From: Deltaproteobacteria bacterium
GTDB taxonomy: Bacteria > Desulfobacterota > Syntrophia > Syntrophales > Smithellaceae
Direction of reading: 5' to 3'
Length of the DNA: 48,031 nt
Assembly: GCA_021372815.1 (NCBI GenBank)
Contig: JAJFTS010000295.1
Location: 1 to 48,031 of the forward strand
Shown here: positions 8,312 through 17,348 of the stretch, piece after piece
How positions within the stretch are numbered: the stretch's first letter is position 1
Layout of the letters: each line of letters starts with the position of its first letter
The notes under the pieces: model-generated
The model's database searches: none
What the model saw: the letters and a program-made list of their open reading frames with translations, nothing else
What the model was told of the DNA's origin: nothing
Translations under genes and position numbers: made by a program

Positions 8312-9952
8312 ATGTCAGATTTTGTCAATAAAACAATCGGCCAGTTAGTCAGGGAAACAACCGCACGTTATCCGCAAAACTTGGCTTTAGTTTGCCCGGA
8401 TTTCGGCATCCGGCAGACATACAGCGAATTTTACCAGACATGCCGGAACGTAGCCAAAGGACTTATCGCTCTCGGCATCAAGCGCGGCGATAATGTCGCG
8501 GTCTGGACAACCAACATTCCCGAATGGATTTATCTGCAGTTCGCGCTGGGAATGACGGGCGGGATTCTGGTTACCGTCAACACAAACTATCAGACCCATG
8601 AACTGGAATACATTCTGAAGCAGTCCGATTCCACCACACTTTTTCTCATGGAATCATATCGTGATACAAATTTCTACGACACAATTTGTAAAATACTGCC
8701 TGATCTGGATAATCATAAAACAGGATCCCGGGCATCGGAAAAACTGCCTTCCTTGATCAATATCATCTACATCGGGAAAAGAGAAAACACTCCGGGCATG
8801 CTTCGTTTCAACGATCTCATTAACCTGGGGGAAAAGATCACTGATAAGCAACTGGACGACAGATTAAACAGTCTCGATGACGACGATGTCATCAACATGC
8901 AGTACACCTCAGGAACAACCGGTTTCCCCAAGGGCGTCATGCTTACGCATCACAACATCGTCAACAACGCCCGCATGGTCGGAGATGTCATGGGCATGAC
9001 CGAAAAAGACAGCCTGCTGATTCAGGTGCCGCTCTTCCATTGCTTCGGCTGTGTAATGAGCAGCCTAAACTGTGTTTATCACGGTTCCACCATGGTGGCT
9101 CTGGAATTTTTTGATCCCCTTAAAGCCCTTCAAACCATATCCGCTGAAAAATGCACGGCAATCAACGGGGTCCCCACCATGTTCATCGCGATTCTGAACC
9201 ATCCCGATTTCGATAAATATGGCATGTCTTCTCTGCGCACGGGCATCATGGCCGGAGCGCCCTGCCCCATTGAAACGATGAACCAGGTGCGCACGAAAAT
9301 GCATTGTCCCGAAATCGTCATCGCTTTCGGCCAGACCGAATCCGCTCCAGTGATGACCATGACGCGCCGCGATGATCCGGTCGAACTGCGCGTTTCCACC
9401 GTGGGCCGTCTTCTGCCGGATATCGAAGGCAAAATTGTTGATCCGGACATGGGCATTGACTTGCCTCCCAATACTCAGGGAGAAATTGTCACGCGGAGCG
9501 CCTGCGTAATGAAGGGTTATTACAAAATGCCCGAAGCCACGGAAGATGCCATTGACAGATACAAATGGCTGCATACCGGTGACCTGGGAGAAATCGACGA
9601 GAACGGCTATTTCAAAGTAACCGGACGCATCAAAGACATGATTATCCGCGGCGGCGAAAATATTTATCCGCGCGAACTGGAAGAATTTCTTTTCACGCAT
9701 CCCAAAGTTGTCAACGTACAGGTCATCGGCGTCGCCGATAAAAAATACGGCGAGCAGGTGTTGGCGGCCATCCAACTGAAAACGGGACAAACCGCCTCGC
9801 CGGAAGAATTCACCGAATTCTGCCAGGGTAAAATCGCGCGGCATAAAATTCCCAGATACTGGGAATTCGTCGAAAGTTACCCGACAACGGCCAGCGGCAA
9901 GATTCAGAAATTTAAAATGAAAGAAATATTTGAAAAAAAATATTGTTCTTAA
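8312..9952 (+). CDS. AMP-forming fatty acyl-CoA synthetase
   Basis: Activates a carboxylic acid to its CoA thioester via an acyl-adenylate; cytoplasmic or membrane-associated. The 546-residue protein has the phosphate-binding loop YTSGTTGFPKGVMLTHHN near residue 201, GQTESAPV near residue 346, the hinge GRIKDMIIRGGENIYPRE near residue 436, and the C-terminal TASGKIQKFKMKE with the catalytic-type lysine. This pattern matches medium/long-chain FadD-like ligases. The start is the ATG at 8312, which has GGGGAGG 7 nt upstream; an in-frame extension to 8237 lacks a ribosome binding site. First gene of a four-gene operon. The natural substrate cannot be told from the sequence. Confidence 0.9.
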   Translation: MSDFVNKTIGQLVRETTARYPQNLALVCPDFGIRQTYSEFYQTCRNVAKGLIALGIKRGDNVAVWTTNIPEWIYLQFALGMTGGILVTVNTNYQTHELEYILKQSDSTTLFLMESYRDTNFYDTICKILPDLDNHKTGSRASEKLPSLINIIYIGKRENTPGMLRFNDLINLGEKITDKQLDDRLNSLDDDDVINMQYTSGTTGFPKGVMLTHHNIVNNARMVGDVMGMTEKDSLLIQVPLFHCFGCVMSSLNCVYHGSTMVALEFFDPLKALQTISAEKCTAINGVPTMFIAILNHPDFDKYGMSSLRTGIMAGAPCPIETMNQVRTKMHCPEIVIAFGQTESAPVMTMTRRDDPVELRVSTVGRLLPDIEGKIVDPDMGIDLPPNTQGEIVTRSACVMKGYYKMPEATEDAIDRYKWLHTGDLGEIDENGYFKVTGRIKDMIIRGGENIYPRELEEFLFTHPKVVNVQVIGVADKKYGEQVLAAIQLKTGQTASPEEFTEFCQGKIARHKIPRYWEFVESYPTTASGKIQKFKMKEIFEKKYCS

Positions 9953-9977
9953 TAATATTCAATGAAAGGTTAAAAAT

Positions 9978-11528
9978 ATGAGCAACATTATTAATCGTGA
10001 TACCATCGGCGATATGGCCCGCAGGGCGGCAACAAAATACGGCGACAAGACTGCTATTATTTTTCGCGACGTAAAACTGTCTTTTTATGATCTGGAACGG
10101 GAAGCAAGGCGCTTTGCCAACCTCATGACCAGCTACGGAATTAAAAAGGGCGACAGAGTAGCCCTCTACGCGTATAACTCCCACTATTATCCGATCAGCA
10201 TGATGGGGCTTGCCAAAATCGGCGCCATACAGGTTCCTATCAACTATATGCTCAATGCCGAGGAAATAGCCTTCATCATCAATCATTCCGGCTCGAAGAT
10301 ATTTATTGTGGAGGACGCTCTCTTCCCCGCTATTGCCGATTGCCGGGATAAATTCCCTACTGTGGAGAAATGGGGCTTTATCCCTCTGGAAAACTCGGCC
10401 GTTCCCGAAGGATTTTTTAACCTGATAACGGAAATAGCCAAAATGACCTATGATGAGCCGCAGGTGGATGTCAGCGCGGAAGATATCGTGCAGATCCCTT
10501 ACACCAGCGGAACAGAATCAAAACCCAAAGGAGCCATGCTTTCGCACAGAGCGCTCATGTCGCAGTATCACAGCTGTATTTTTGACGGCCAGTATGAGAC
10601 GGACGATGTCAGTCTCCACGCCCTGCCCCTGTTTCATTGCGCCCAGCTCCATTGCTTTCTCATGCCCTATCTGTACGTCGGGGCCACCAATGTCATCATG
10701 CATAAGGCTGACCCCGCGGAAATGATCAGGCTCCTTGAAAAATATCAAATCACGCATATGTTCGCTCCACCTACGGTCTGGATTGGAATTCTGAATCATC
10801 CGGAATTCAACAATTACAATCACACCAGTCTGAAAAAGGCCGCCTACGGCGCAAGCATCATGCCGGTGGAAATCATCAAGCAATTGTCCGTCACCTTCCA
10901 CGGCCTGAAGCTTTGGAACTATTACGGTCAGACGGAAATGGGACCGGTGGCCACCATCCTGAAGCCTGAAGATCAGCTGCTGAAACCGGGGTCCGCCGGC
11001 AAACCCGTTCTGAACGTGGAAACTCGGCTGATGGATGACGACGGAAAATTCGTTCCTTTGGGAGAAGTGGGAGAAATCGTCCATCGCTCCGGCCATGTCA
11101 TGACCGGCTATCTGAATGATAATGAAAAAACCACAGACGCTTTCCAGTTCGGCTGGTTCCACAGCGGCGATTTGGGACGTTTTGACAATGACGGCTACCT
11201 CTATGTTGTTGACCGGAAAAAGGACATGATCAAAACCGGCGGCGAAAACGTAGCTTCCCGCGAAGTCGAAGAAGTGTTATACAGGCATCCGGATATTGAA
11301 GAAGCGGCCGTGATCGGCCTGCCCGATCCCAAATGGATAGAGATTGTGGCGGTTGTAGTCGTACCGAAGAAGGGCGTCTCTCTCAAAGAAAAAGACATTA
11401 TCGCCTTCTGCAAAGAGCATCTGGCCGGTTTTAAATGTCCCAAGAAAGTTTTCATTACCGGCAAACTTCCCAAAAATCCTTCGGGAAAGATTTTAAAGCG
11501 GGAGCTGAAACAACAATACAGTTCATAA
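9978..11528 (+). CDS. AMP-forming acyl-CoA synthetase (second paralog)
   Basis: A 516-residue adenylate-forming ligase, paralogous to the gene before it but clearly diverged. The phosphate loop reads PYTSGTESKPKGAMLSH near residue 174, the less common TSGTESxPKG form seen in some FadD subfamilies. YYGQTEMGPV follows near residue 315, then the hinge DRKKDMIKTGGENVASREVE near residue 412, and NPSGKILKREL at the C-terminus supplies the catalytic lysine. It starts 25 nt after the first ligase with an AAAGG ribosome binding site. Two ligases in tandem suggest different chain lengths or different acids of one pathway; that is inference. Confidence 0.9.
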   Translation: MSNIINRDTIGDMARRAATKYGDKTAIIFRDVKLSFYDLEREARRFANLMTSYGIKKGDRVALYAYNSHYYPISMMGLAKIGAIQVPINYMLNAEEIAFIINHSGSKIFIVEDALFPAIADCRDKFPTVEKWGFIPLENSAVPEGFFNLITEIAKMTYDEPQVDVSAEDIVQIPYTSGTESKPKGAMLSHRALMSQYHSCIFDGQYETDDVSLHALPLFHCAQLHCFLMPYLYVGATNVIMHKADPAEMIRLLEKYQITHMFAPPTVWIGILNHPEFNNYNHTSLKKAAYGASIMPVEIIKQLSVTFHGLKLWNYYGQTEMGPVATILKPEDQLLKPGSAGKPVLNVETRLMDDDGKFVPLGEVGEIVHRSGHVMTGYLNDNEKTTDAFQFGWFHSGDLGRFDNDGYLYVVDRKKDMIKTGGENVASREVEEVLYRHPDIEEAAVIGLPDPKWIEIVAVVVVPKKGVSLKEKDIIAFCKEHLAGFKCPKKVFITGKLPKNPSGKILKRELKQQYSS

Positions 11529-11547
11529 CCCCTGCTGGAGTTTTACT

Positions 11548-11937
11548 ATGGAAGAAAAGACCGAAAATTTTACCTCTATCGGCGAAATAGCGCAAAAGCT
11601 GGATATGAGCCAGCGGACGATCCGCTATTACGAAGAAATCGGCTTGCTTAATTCTATTAAACGTGTTGAAGGAGGACGCCGAATTTATACCGACGCGGAT
11701 TTGCGTCGTTTGAAATTAATAAAACGTCTGAAAATTATGGGCATGACTTTGTCAGAAATGCAGGAACTGGAAGCCATGTGGACGATTGAAAAATCAAATG
11801 ACAAAGTTCTCAGACGTCTTGCCGAACTTTTGGGAAATCACTTGAAAAGGCTGGATGATCGCATTACTGATCTTGATATTCTGAAAAATGAAATTATCGA
11901 ATACCAAAAACGAATTAAATCCAAAATCGGCGAATAA
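11548..11937 (+). CDS. MerR-family transcriptional regulator
   Basis: A 129-residue protein with an N-terminal MerR winged helix-turn-helix: IGEIAQKLDMSQRTIRYYEE near residue 12, then EGGRRIYTDADLRRLKLI. A C-terminal coiled-coil dimerisation helix (about residues 75-125, rich in L, K, E) follows. There are no cysteine metal-binding motifs, so it is not a metal sensor; members of this type near acyl-CoA genes (LiuR-like) respond to CoA-ester or fatty acid metabolites. It lies between acyl-CoA synthetase genes, 19 nt after the second ligase with GGAG upstream of the ATG, so it probably controls this operon. Confidence 0.88.
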   Translation: MEEKTENFTSIGEIAQKLDMSQRTIRYYEEIGLLNSIKRVEGGRRIYTDADLRRLKLIKRLKIMGMTLSEMQELEAMWTIEKSNDKVLRRLAELLGNHLKRLDDRITDLDILKNEIIEYQKRIKSKIGE

Positions 11938-11982
11938 ACGTACTTTTTCAATAGTGTTGTGAGAAAGGAGTAATTGAACTAA

Positions 11983-14070
11983 ATGGAAAAATTTTTCTAT
12001 CCGCGCAGTATGGTAGTCATAGGAGCCTCCGCCAATAAAATGAATTTGGGACATATTATTGTTCTGAATAACCGCAAAAACAACTATGAAGGAAACATCT
12101 ACGGGGTGAGCCGGGAAGAAGGGGATATTGCCGGCGCCCACGTTTACGACAGTGTTGAGAAACTTCCGGAGGTTCCCGATGTCGCCATCATCATCTCTCC
12201 GGCGCAAACTGTTCCGGATTTTATGGAAGCTTGCGGGAAAAAAGGCATTAAAAGAATCGTTATTGAATCGGGCGGTTTCAGCGAATACTCGGAAGGGCAG
12301 CAAACTTTAGAAAACAAGATACTGGAAATTGCCGAACGTTACAACATTCGTTTCATCGGCCCCAACTGTATCGGCATGGTTAATTTCGATATCAAAATGA
12401 TGATGCCCTTCGGTTTCTTTTCGGAAACCCCGTCCGGCGGACGCGTGGCCATGATCGTCCAGAGCGGCGGCGTCGGCGGCTCTTATCTCAGAGCATTCGG
12501 CGACAACGCCATTATTCCCGGAAAATTCGCCGCTGTCGGCAACAAATTGCAGTTAGATGAGGTGGATATTCTCGACTATCTGATTAAAGATGAAAAAACG
12601 GATGTAATTTCGATGTATCTGGAAGGCTTCAAGCGCGGAAGAGCCTTTTTCGATCTGGCCGTCAATTCGGATAAACCCCTCATTGTTCAAAAATCCAATC
12701 GCAGCAATCTGACCGCCAAAATCGCTCAGTCCCATACAACCGCCCTTTCTGCCGACGATGCGGTTGTCGACGGCTGTTTCCGACAGGCAGCGGTCATCCG
12801 TGCGGAAGATGACATCGACTTTATTAACGCGGTGAAAATCATCCGCCTTCCTCTGATGAAAAGCAGACGGGTCGCCATCCTCTCCCGTTCCGGCGGACAT
12901 GCCGTCCTAACCGTCGATGCCTGTGCCAAATTCGGATTTTCTCTGGTTGATTTTCCCCCGGCTTTCATTGAAACGGTAAAAACCATCTATCATACACGGG
13001 TCATTGCCCATCAGAATCCTTTGGATCTGGGAGAAATATTCGACTACACAATCTTTACCAGAATTCTGGAAGAAGCGCTCAAGCTTCCGGATGTCGACGG
13101 CGTTTTGTTCAATCATCTTTATATATCCAGTTATGAAGCTGAAATGTCGCGCGATTTCTTAAGCAATGTCACCAGACTGGTGGCGCAGTATCAAAAACCC
13201 GTTGCCGTAACGGTGAACACCGATGCCCCGGAAATGCTGAGTATCTCGAGAGACCAGGGATATCCCCTCTTCGCTACTCCTCTGATGGCGGCCAAGGCTC
13301 TCGATATGTCGGCCACCTACTACGAGGAAAAAACGGCGCGTAATGCGCGAGGTAACTACGTTCAGTCTTCTGTTGATTCGGCTGCTATTAACAAAATCAA
13401 AGAGCACTGTCAGTTTGAAAAACGGATTCCCCTGACGGACGAAGCCCTGAAAATCGCTGAAGCTGCAGGCATTCGATGCATTAACGGTATCGCCGTCAAA
13501 TCCGCAAAGGAAGCAGGCGAAGCCAAACTTGAATTCCCCGTTGCTTTAAAACTTTTATCCCGCGACGCGTCCCATAAATCCGATGTGGACGGCGTGCAAT
13601 TGAAGATTCAAAATCATAAGAAACTTGTCCGGGCCATTTCCGGCATGAAAAAATCTTTCCGGAACATTACGCCCCGGCCAACCATTGACGGTTTCCTCAT
13701 TCAGAAAATGGCGGATGATGGCGTGGAATGCTTCGTCGGCGGCCGGCAGGATCCGGTCTTCGGACCAATTGTCATTGCGGGCTTAGGCGGTATCTTCCTG
13801 GAAATTTTCAAAGACACGGCCATCCGTCTCGCTCCGGTAACAAAAAGCGAAGCGATGGACATGTTGAAAAAACTGCAGGCCTACCCCGTTCTGCAGGGAG
13901 CGAGAGGGAAGATGAAAGCGGATATCGACGCTTTTGCCGATGTAATCTGCCGCGTATCACAACTGTTGGCAACTGCAACGGACATCGCCGAAATAGATTT
14001 AAATCCGGTCATTGTTCACAAAACGGGAAAAGGCGTTTCTATCGTCGACAGCCGGGTGTTCTTCAAATAA
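11983..14070 (+). CDS. ADP-forming acyl-CoA synthetase (acetate--CoA ligase family), alpha-beta fusion
   Basis: A 695-residue single-chain NDP-forming acyl-CoA synthetase, which interconverts acyl-CoA plus ADP and phosphate with acid plus ATP. In order it has a CoA-binding Rossmann domain (YPRSMVVIGASANKMNLG at residues 5-22), succinyl-CoA-ligase-like domains with MIVQSGGVGGSYL near residue 155 and the phosphohistidine segment AQSHTTALSADDAV near residue 247, and a C-terminal ATP-grasp domain from about residue 470 (FPVALKLLSRDASHKSDVDG). The usual SHTG is SHTT here. In anaerobes these enzymes can harvest ATP from acyl-CoA end products, which would complement the two AMP-forming ligases upstream. 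AAGGAG precedes the start. A strong terminator follows. Confidence 0.9.
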   Translation: MEKFFYPRSMVVIGASANKMNLGHIIVLNNRKNNYEGNIYGVSREEGDIAGAHVYDSVEKLPEVPDVAIIISPAQTVPDFMEACGKKGIKRIVIESGGFSEYSEGQQTLENKILEIAERYNIRFIGPNCIGMVNFDIKMMMPFGFFSETPSGGRVAMIVQSGGVGGSYLRAFGDNAIIPGKFAAVGNKLQLDEVDILDYLIKDEKTDVISMYLEGFKRGRAFFDLAVNSDKPLIVQKSNRSNLTAKIAQSHTTALSADDAVVDGCFRQAAVIRAEDDIDFINAVKIIRLPLMKSRRVAILSRSGGHAVLTVDACAKFGFSLVDFPPAFIETVKTIYHTRVIAHQNPLDLGEIFDYTIFTRILEEALKLPDVDGVLFNHLYISSYEAEMSRDFLSNVTRLVAQYQKPVAVTVNTDAPEMLSISRDQGYPLFATPLMAAKALDMSATYYEEKTARNARGNYVQSSVDSAAINKIKEHCQFEKRIPLTDEALKIAEAAGIRCINGIAVKSAKEAGEAKLEFPVALKLLSRDASHKSDVDGVQLKIQNHKKLVRAISGMKKSFRNITPRPTIDGFLIQKMADDGVECFVGGRQDPVFGPIVIAGLGGIFLEIFKDTAIRLAPVTKSEAMDMLKKLQAYPVLQGARGKMKADIDAFADVICRVSQLLATATDIAEIDLNPVIVHKTGKGVSIVDSRVFFK

Positions 14071-14095
14071 TACAGACTGAGCGCTCTCCCCTAAA

Positions 14096-14140
14096 ATAAA
14101 AAAGGCCTCTGACTATCAGAGGCCTTTTATCAGTGATTGA
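14096..14140. repeat. Left copy of a perfect 45-bp direct repeat flanking the island
   Basis: Identical base for base to 33661-33705. It includes the terminator hairpin. Weaker similarity continues to the left (14058-14089 against 33629-33660, about 4 mismatches in 32), covering the last codons of the upstream synthetase gene. The right edge of the other copy abuts the stop codon of the kinase-like gene at 33706. Confidence 0.9.
14098..14128 (+). terminator. Factor-independent terminator after the ADP-forming synthetase
   Basis: Stem GGCCTCTGA (14104-14112), loop CTA, TCAGAGGCC (14116-14124), flanked by an A-tract on the left and TTTT on the right, so it can act in both directions. It ends the plus-strand operon and could also end the minus-strand island transcript. 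Confidence 0.9.
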
Positions 14141-14244
14141 TTGAAAAACAGAGCACGCCCACCCATGATGTACCTACCTTTCATGAGATTGGAAATTTCA
14201 CCAAAATCGATCTACAATGAAGGCGCACTTATAGTCGTGCTTTT

Positions 14245-14382
14245 TCATTTCATAACATCATTGATAATGTTAGTCGGTGTGCCGCTGGAAGAGTTACTCG
14301 CTGTCGATCCCGGCGAAAAACATGGACCCGCACGATCCGTGGCCATATATAACCCCAGCTTATCTTTTTTCATGCATGCCAT
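14245..14382 (-). CDS. Doubtful 45-residue ORF downstream of the ferredoxin
   Basis: A 45-codon ORF starting MACMKKDKLGLYMATDR, in the same reading frame as the ferredoxin after the ferredoxin stop. The open frame between the two contains no stop other than the ferredoxin's own. Upstream GGAAAAAG is only a weak ribosome binding site. No family is recognised. It could be a remnant, a read-through tail, or chance. Confidence 0.2.
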   Translation of the reverse strand: MACMKKDKLGLYMATDRAGPCFSPGSTASNSSSGTPTNIINDVMK

Positions 14383-14421
14383 TCTTTTTCCGAGAATAAA
14401 AGCCGGCTTTAAGTTTTCCTT

Positions 14422-14595
14422 TTACTTGACGTGTTCTACGGCGTAATTTGAGCACGTGTCGGCATACGTGCCACAATCCGTGCACTGAGCTTCATCGATA
14501 ATATACCTGTCAGGTCCCTCGCTTATTGCCTTGACCGGACATTCCTCAACGCATGCACCGCAGGAAATGCATTCGTCGTTTATCCTATATGCCAT
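14422..14595 (-). CDS. Small ferredoxin with one complete and one incomplete FeS motif
   Basis: A 57-residue clostridial-type ferredoxin, found by reading the minus strand (starts MAYRINDECISCGAC). The first cluster motif is complete: Cys9, Cys12, Cys15 and Cys19 followed by Pro. The second has Cys38, Cys41 and Cys48, but position 44, normally Cys, is Tyr (codon TAT at 14464-14466), and the Pro after the last Cys is Ser. The second site may bind a [3Fe-4S] cluster or none. A strong AGGAGGTG ribosome binding site precedes the ATG. It lies downstream of the AOR gene in the same direction and is a plausible electron acceptor for it. Confidence 0.88.
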   Translation of the reverse strand: MAYRINDECISCGACVEECPVKAISEGPDRYIIDEAQCTDCGTYADTCSNYAVEHVK

Positions 14596-14775
14596 CTTTC
14601 ACCTCCTAAGCTTTTTGTTAACAGCCTATATTGAGCAACAATGCCAGACAAGGGATGGATCAACGATATGCCATCCCCACTTTTTCTCTCCAGGAAGGTA
14701 CGGGCTTACCTGCCTCCCAAAACGCCTTGCTCCCCGTTGGTAAATGCTCGAGCCAATCCCTTTCTTGGATCAGCC

Positions 14776-15195
14776 CTATTTCAGAATAAGGTTACTAAGA
14801 CTGTTTTCTTCAAGAACCCGATTATATATTTCTGCAACTTTTTTAAGGTGTGGGGACAGCTTGAGCAGGCTTGTGGCATTGCCTTTAATACGGATTTTTT
14901 TTGTGGTGATGGCTACTATAGGACTCGCTTTGTTGGACCAGGCTTTGTGGGCGTGGTCCGCAGACATACTTAGCGTGAGATCGGGATTTTCAGCGGGCTT
15001 TCCTGGACCTGCCAGAAGTTTGCCGCCCCTGGTATCCACCCATACTGAACAATTCGGACCGTTTTCGGTACAATCGTACCAGATGAGTTGGTTAATTTTT
15101 TTCAACCCCTCGAAGACATCGGACTCCTTTTTACATTCTTCAAACAGTTTCAAGAAAATATTGATGGCTTCATTTTCATCTTTCCAGTATTCCAT
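14776..15195 (-). CDS. SCP2 (sterol carrier)-like protein, copy A
   Basis: A 139-residue soluble protein with an SCP2-like lipid-binding fold. The characteristic pattern is seen over residues 45-125: NCSVWVDTRGGKLLAGPG, then NPDLTLSMSADHAHKAW, then ITTKKIRIKGNATSLLKLSP, matching the beta-sheet and the '...kikvkG...l..l..' segment of the family. Such proteins bind hydrophobic ligands, including acyl-CoAs. A strong AAGGAGGTG ribosome binding site sets the start. It lies between the AOR and ferredoxin genes. A second, diverged SCP2-like gene is at 21057-21473. The ligand is unknown. Confidence 0.8.
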   Translation of the reverse strand: MEYWKDENEAINIFLKLFEECKKESDVFEGLKKINQLIWYDCTENGPNCSVWVDTRGGKLLAGPGKPAENPDLTLSMSADHAHKAWSNKASPIVAITTKKIRIKGNATSLLKLSPHLKKVAEIYNRVLEENSLSNLILK

Positions 15196-15320
15196 AAAAA
15201 CACCTCCTTTTTATTGTTTCAAGCCGGGGTCTTTAGCTTTTTTGTCTCGGATATCTGCAACAATGATAATGCATCTACAACCAGCACAGGTGTGATCACA
15301 AAATCCGGACGATTAATTGC

Positions 15321-17279
15321 TCATCGCAGAATAGAGGCAATAGTATCGAGGCCGAGTTCCCTGAGCTTTTCTATAGTCGGCGTCCCCGTCCGGATATCCC
15401 ATCCACGCTCGTCGTAATAGTCGTCCAGCAGGTGTTCTATATCCTCAGCAGTTATTTTCTTCGTGCCATAACAATTTGTCAGAGCCTGCTCACCATCGGG
15501 TGTTTGGAGAGGCTTCAGCCATACTGGAGGGGGTGCATCCTCCGCCCGACCGAAACCTTCTCGTACGTTCAGCAACTTGTTCAGATTGAATACAGCTTCT
15601 CCACGTAATTTGAGCTCATTGGGTGAGATCTCGAAGCCGGTAGCGGCAGAGTATATTTCCGCAAGATTCTGAAAACCGATTAAATACATGCTCGACCAGA
15701 GGAAACATGTCCCCAGGCAGTTGTTGACGGCAGTAAGATCTTCGGTATGGCTGGTGAACCGGCCAAGATTATAATCACCATAATAGGGAACGGGTTGAAA
15801 AATGCGTTTCATGCGTTCTTCGGAAATGCATAGGGTTTCTGCCTCCATCTTAACATGCTCAAGTGTAAGATCAGGCAGGCCGGTTCCGGATCCGGATGTG
15901 CCAGCATGCCCACCCCTGGGGCTTGAAATGCCCATCGAAAATCGGACCGCATCGAGAACGGAAGCTCGTGCAGGGTAAATACAATCGCTGCCCTTTGCAA
16001 TGCCGCTGCCCTCCACATAATCCGATCGGGCATCCCTTCCCACCCATTTGGAAGTTTCAAACCATCCTTCTGCCAAGATGTTTCCGATCCCTTTCCGCTC
16101 AAGAATTGATTCCAGCAGATCCATATAGCCGGCAAGGTCGCGCTTCAACACCATGCCGCCAGTGTCACGTTGGGTAATGACATTCTCCTTGTAGCGCCGT
16201 GTCACCCAGTCCATGATGCCGAATGCGGTGACAAGGTCAATACCACTGCGGTTCATCTTCTCGATGAGCTTCACCGCTGCACCTACATCTGGAAGTTCGA
16301 ACCTTTGCCCTACGATGGGCACCCAAAGCATGAATCCGGTCTGCGAGTGCGCACCAGCGTGCTCTCCTTCCTTAATCTCCATGTCGTCACCGCAGTCCAG
16401 ATAGCAATGAGCACACGAGTTGCGCTTTCTGATTTGCACCGCTGGTTCAACGAATCTTTCATCCCATTCCGCGCGGCTTAGGATACCTGGATTCATATAG
16501 CGCGTATGCAGTTCTTTCAAACCAAATACAGTCACAGAACCTAGTGGCTTGATTTTGGCCTCATATTCTTCCCTAACCTCCCTGACGGCCTTGACAAACC
16601 TCGGTTTGTCGAAAATGTTAATTGCTCGATTGCCCCCCATGGCCACAATGGCTTTCAGATTCTTGGAACCCATCACTGCTCCAAGGCCTGAACGGCCCAA
16701 AGTGCTTTTCTTGTCAGTCAGAGCCATACTGTACCGGCACAAATTCTCACCGGCTTTTCCAATAGCAACAACACCGCATTTTCCGTAAGTATGTTTCAGT
16801 TCGTCAGTTGTTTCATAGATATCCTTCCCCCAGAGCATCCCCGCTGGACGGATTGAAACTTCCGCATCCGAAATTACCAGTACCACAGGCGCAGATGCGC
16901 GACCGGTAATCACAATATGGTCATACCCTGCTCTCTTCAATAAGAATCCGAATCCGCGACCGCCGCTGACCCCTGTGGACACGAAGAATCGGTTGTCTGG
17001 TGTGGCAGGTATTGCACCCTTGAAGGTGGCATATGTTTTGGCGGCCCCTGGTGCCAGGGTACCCACTAGAGGACCACTGCCAATAGTAATGGGATTCTCC
17101 GGCGAAAGCGGGTCGGTGCCAGATTTAAGTATATCAACCAGCAACCGGTAATTGACGCCACCGCCGCCGATGAACTGTCGGGCCATGTCCATATCGAGTG
17201 CTTCGTGGCAGACCTTTTTACTTGAGAGGTCTACATACAAAATTTTTCCCGTATAGCCACCATACTCTATATTTCCCAT
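15321..17279 (-). CDS. Aldehyde:ferredoxin oxidoreductase (tungstopterin family)
   Basis: A 652-residue AOR-family enzyme, which oxidises aldehydes to acids (or reduces acids) with ferredoxin, using a tungsten bis-pterin and one [4Fe-4S] cluster. N-terminal domain: GYTGKILYVDLSS, then FIGGGGVNYRLL and GPLVGTLAPGAAKTY. STGVSGGRGFGFLLKRAG and LGRSGLGAVMGSKNLKAI are typical pterin-binding segments. The cluster ligands are CAHCYLDC near residue 289 plus a Cys in NNCLGTCFLW near residue 525. The start is the ATG at 17279, with AGGAGG 6 nt upstream; a TTG two codons earlier is less likely. Ferredoxin and SCP2-like genes follow it. Related AOR-family enzymes act on substrates other than simple aldehydes, so the substrate is open. 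Confidence 0.92.
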   Translation of the reverse strand: MGNIEYGGYTGKILYVDLSSKKVCHEALDMDMARQFIGGGGVNYRLLVDILKSGTDPLSPENPITIGSGPLVGTLAPGAAKTYATFKGAIPATPDNRFFVSTGVSGGRGFGFLLKRAGYDHIVITGRASAPVVLVISDAEVSIRPAGMLWGKDIYETTDELKHTYGKCGVVAIGKAGENLCRYSMALTDKKSTLGRSGLGAVMGSKNLKAIVAMGGNRAINIFDKPRFVKAVREVREEYEAKIKPLGSVTVFGLKELHTRYMNPGILSRAEWDERFVEPAVQIRKRNSCAHCYLDCGDDMEIKEGEHAGAHSQTGFMLWVPIVGQRFELPDVGAAVKLIEKMNRSGIDLVTAFGIMDWVTRRYKENVITQRDTGGMVLKRDLAGYMDLLESILERKGIGNILAEGWFETSKWVGRDARSDYVEGSGIAKGSDCIYPARASVLDAVRFSMGISSPRGGHAGTSGSGTGLPDLTLEHVKMEAETLCISEERMKRIFQPVPYYGDYNLGRFTSHTEDLTAVNNCLGTCFLWSSMYLIGFQNLAEIYSAATGFEISPNELKLRGEAVFNLNKLLNVREGFGRAEDAPPPVWLKPLQTPDGEQALTNCYGTKKITAEDIEHLLDDYYDERGWDIRTGTPTIEKLRELGLDTIASILR

Positions 17280-17348
17280 CTCCAACCTCCTTTAACTGCT
17301 TGTTTAGTGGCAATTTAATTTTTAACACTTCCTGCACCAAAAGACTTT

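Noticed and set aside
14096-14140. The 45-bp repeat as a phage or integron attachment site
   Set aside because: No integrase, excisionase or phage gene is seen in the window, and the repeat's core is a terminator hairpin. I keep it as a recombination or duplication boundary instead.
14531-15417. Several overlapping plus-strand ORFs
   Set aside because: They are antisense to the ferredoxin, SCP2-like and AOR genes, all of which have strong motifs and ribosome binding sites on the minus strand.
16930-17120. Sigma-54-like TGGCA sequences inside the AOR gene
   Set aside because: None has a TTGC at the required spacing, and they lie within coding sequence.
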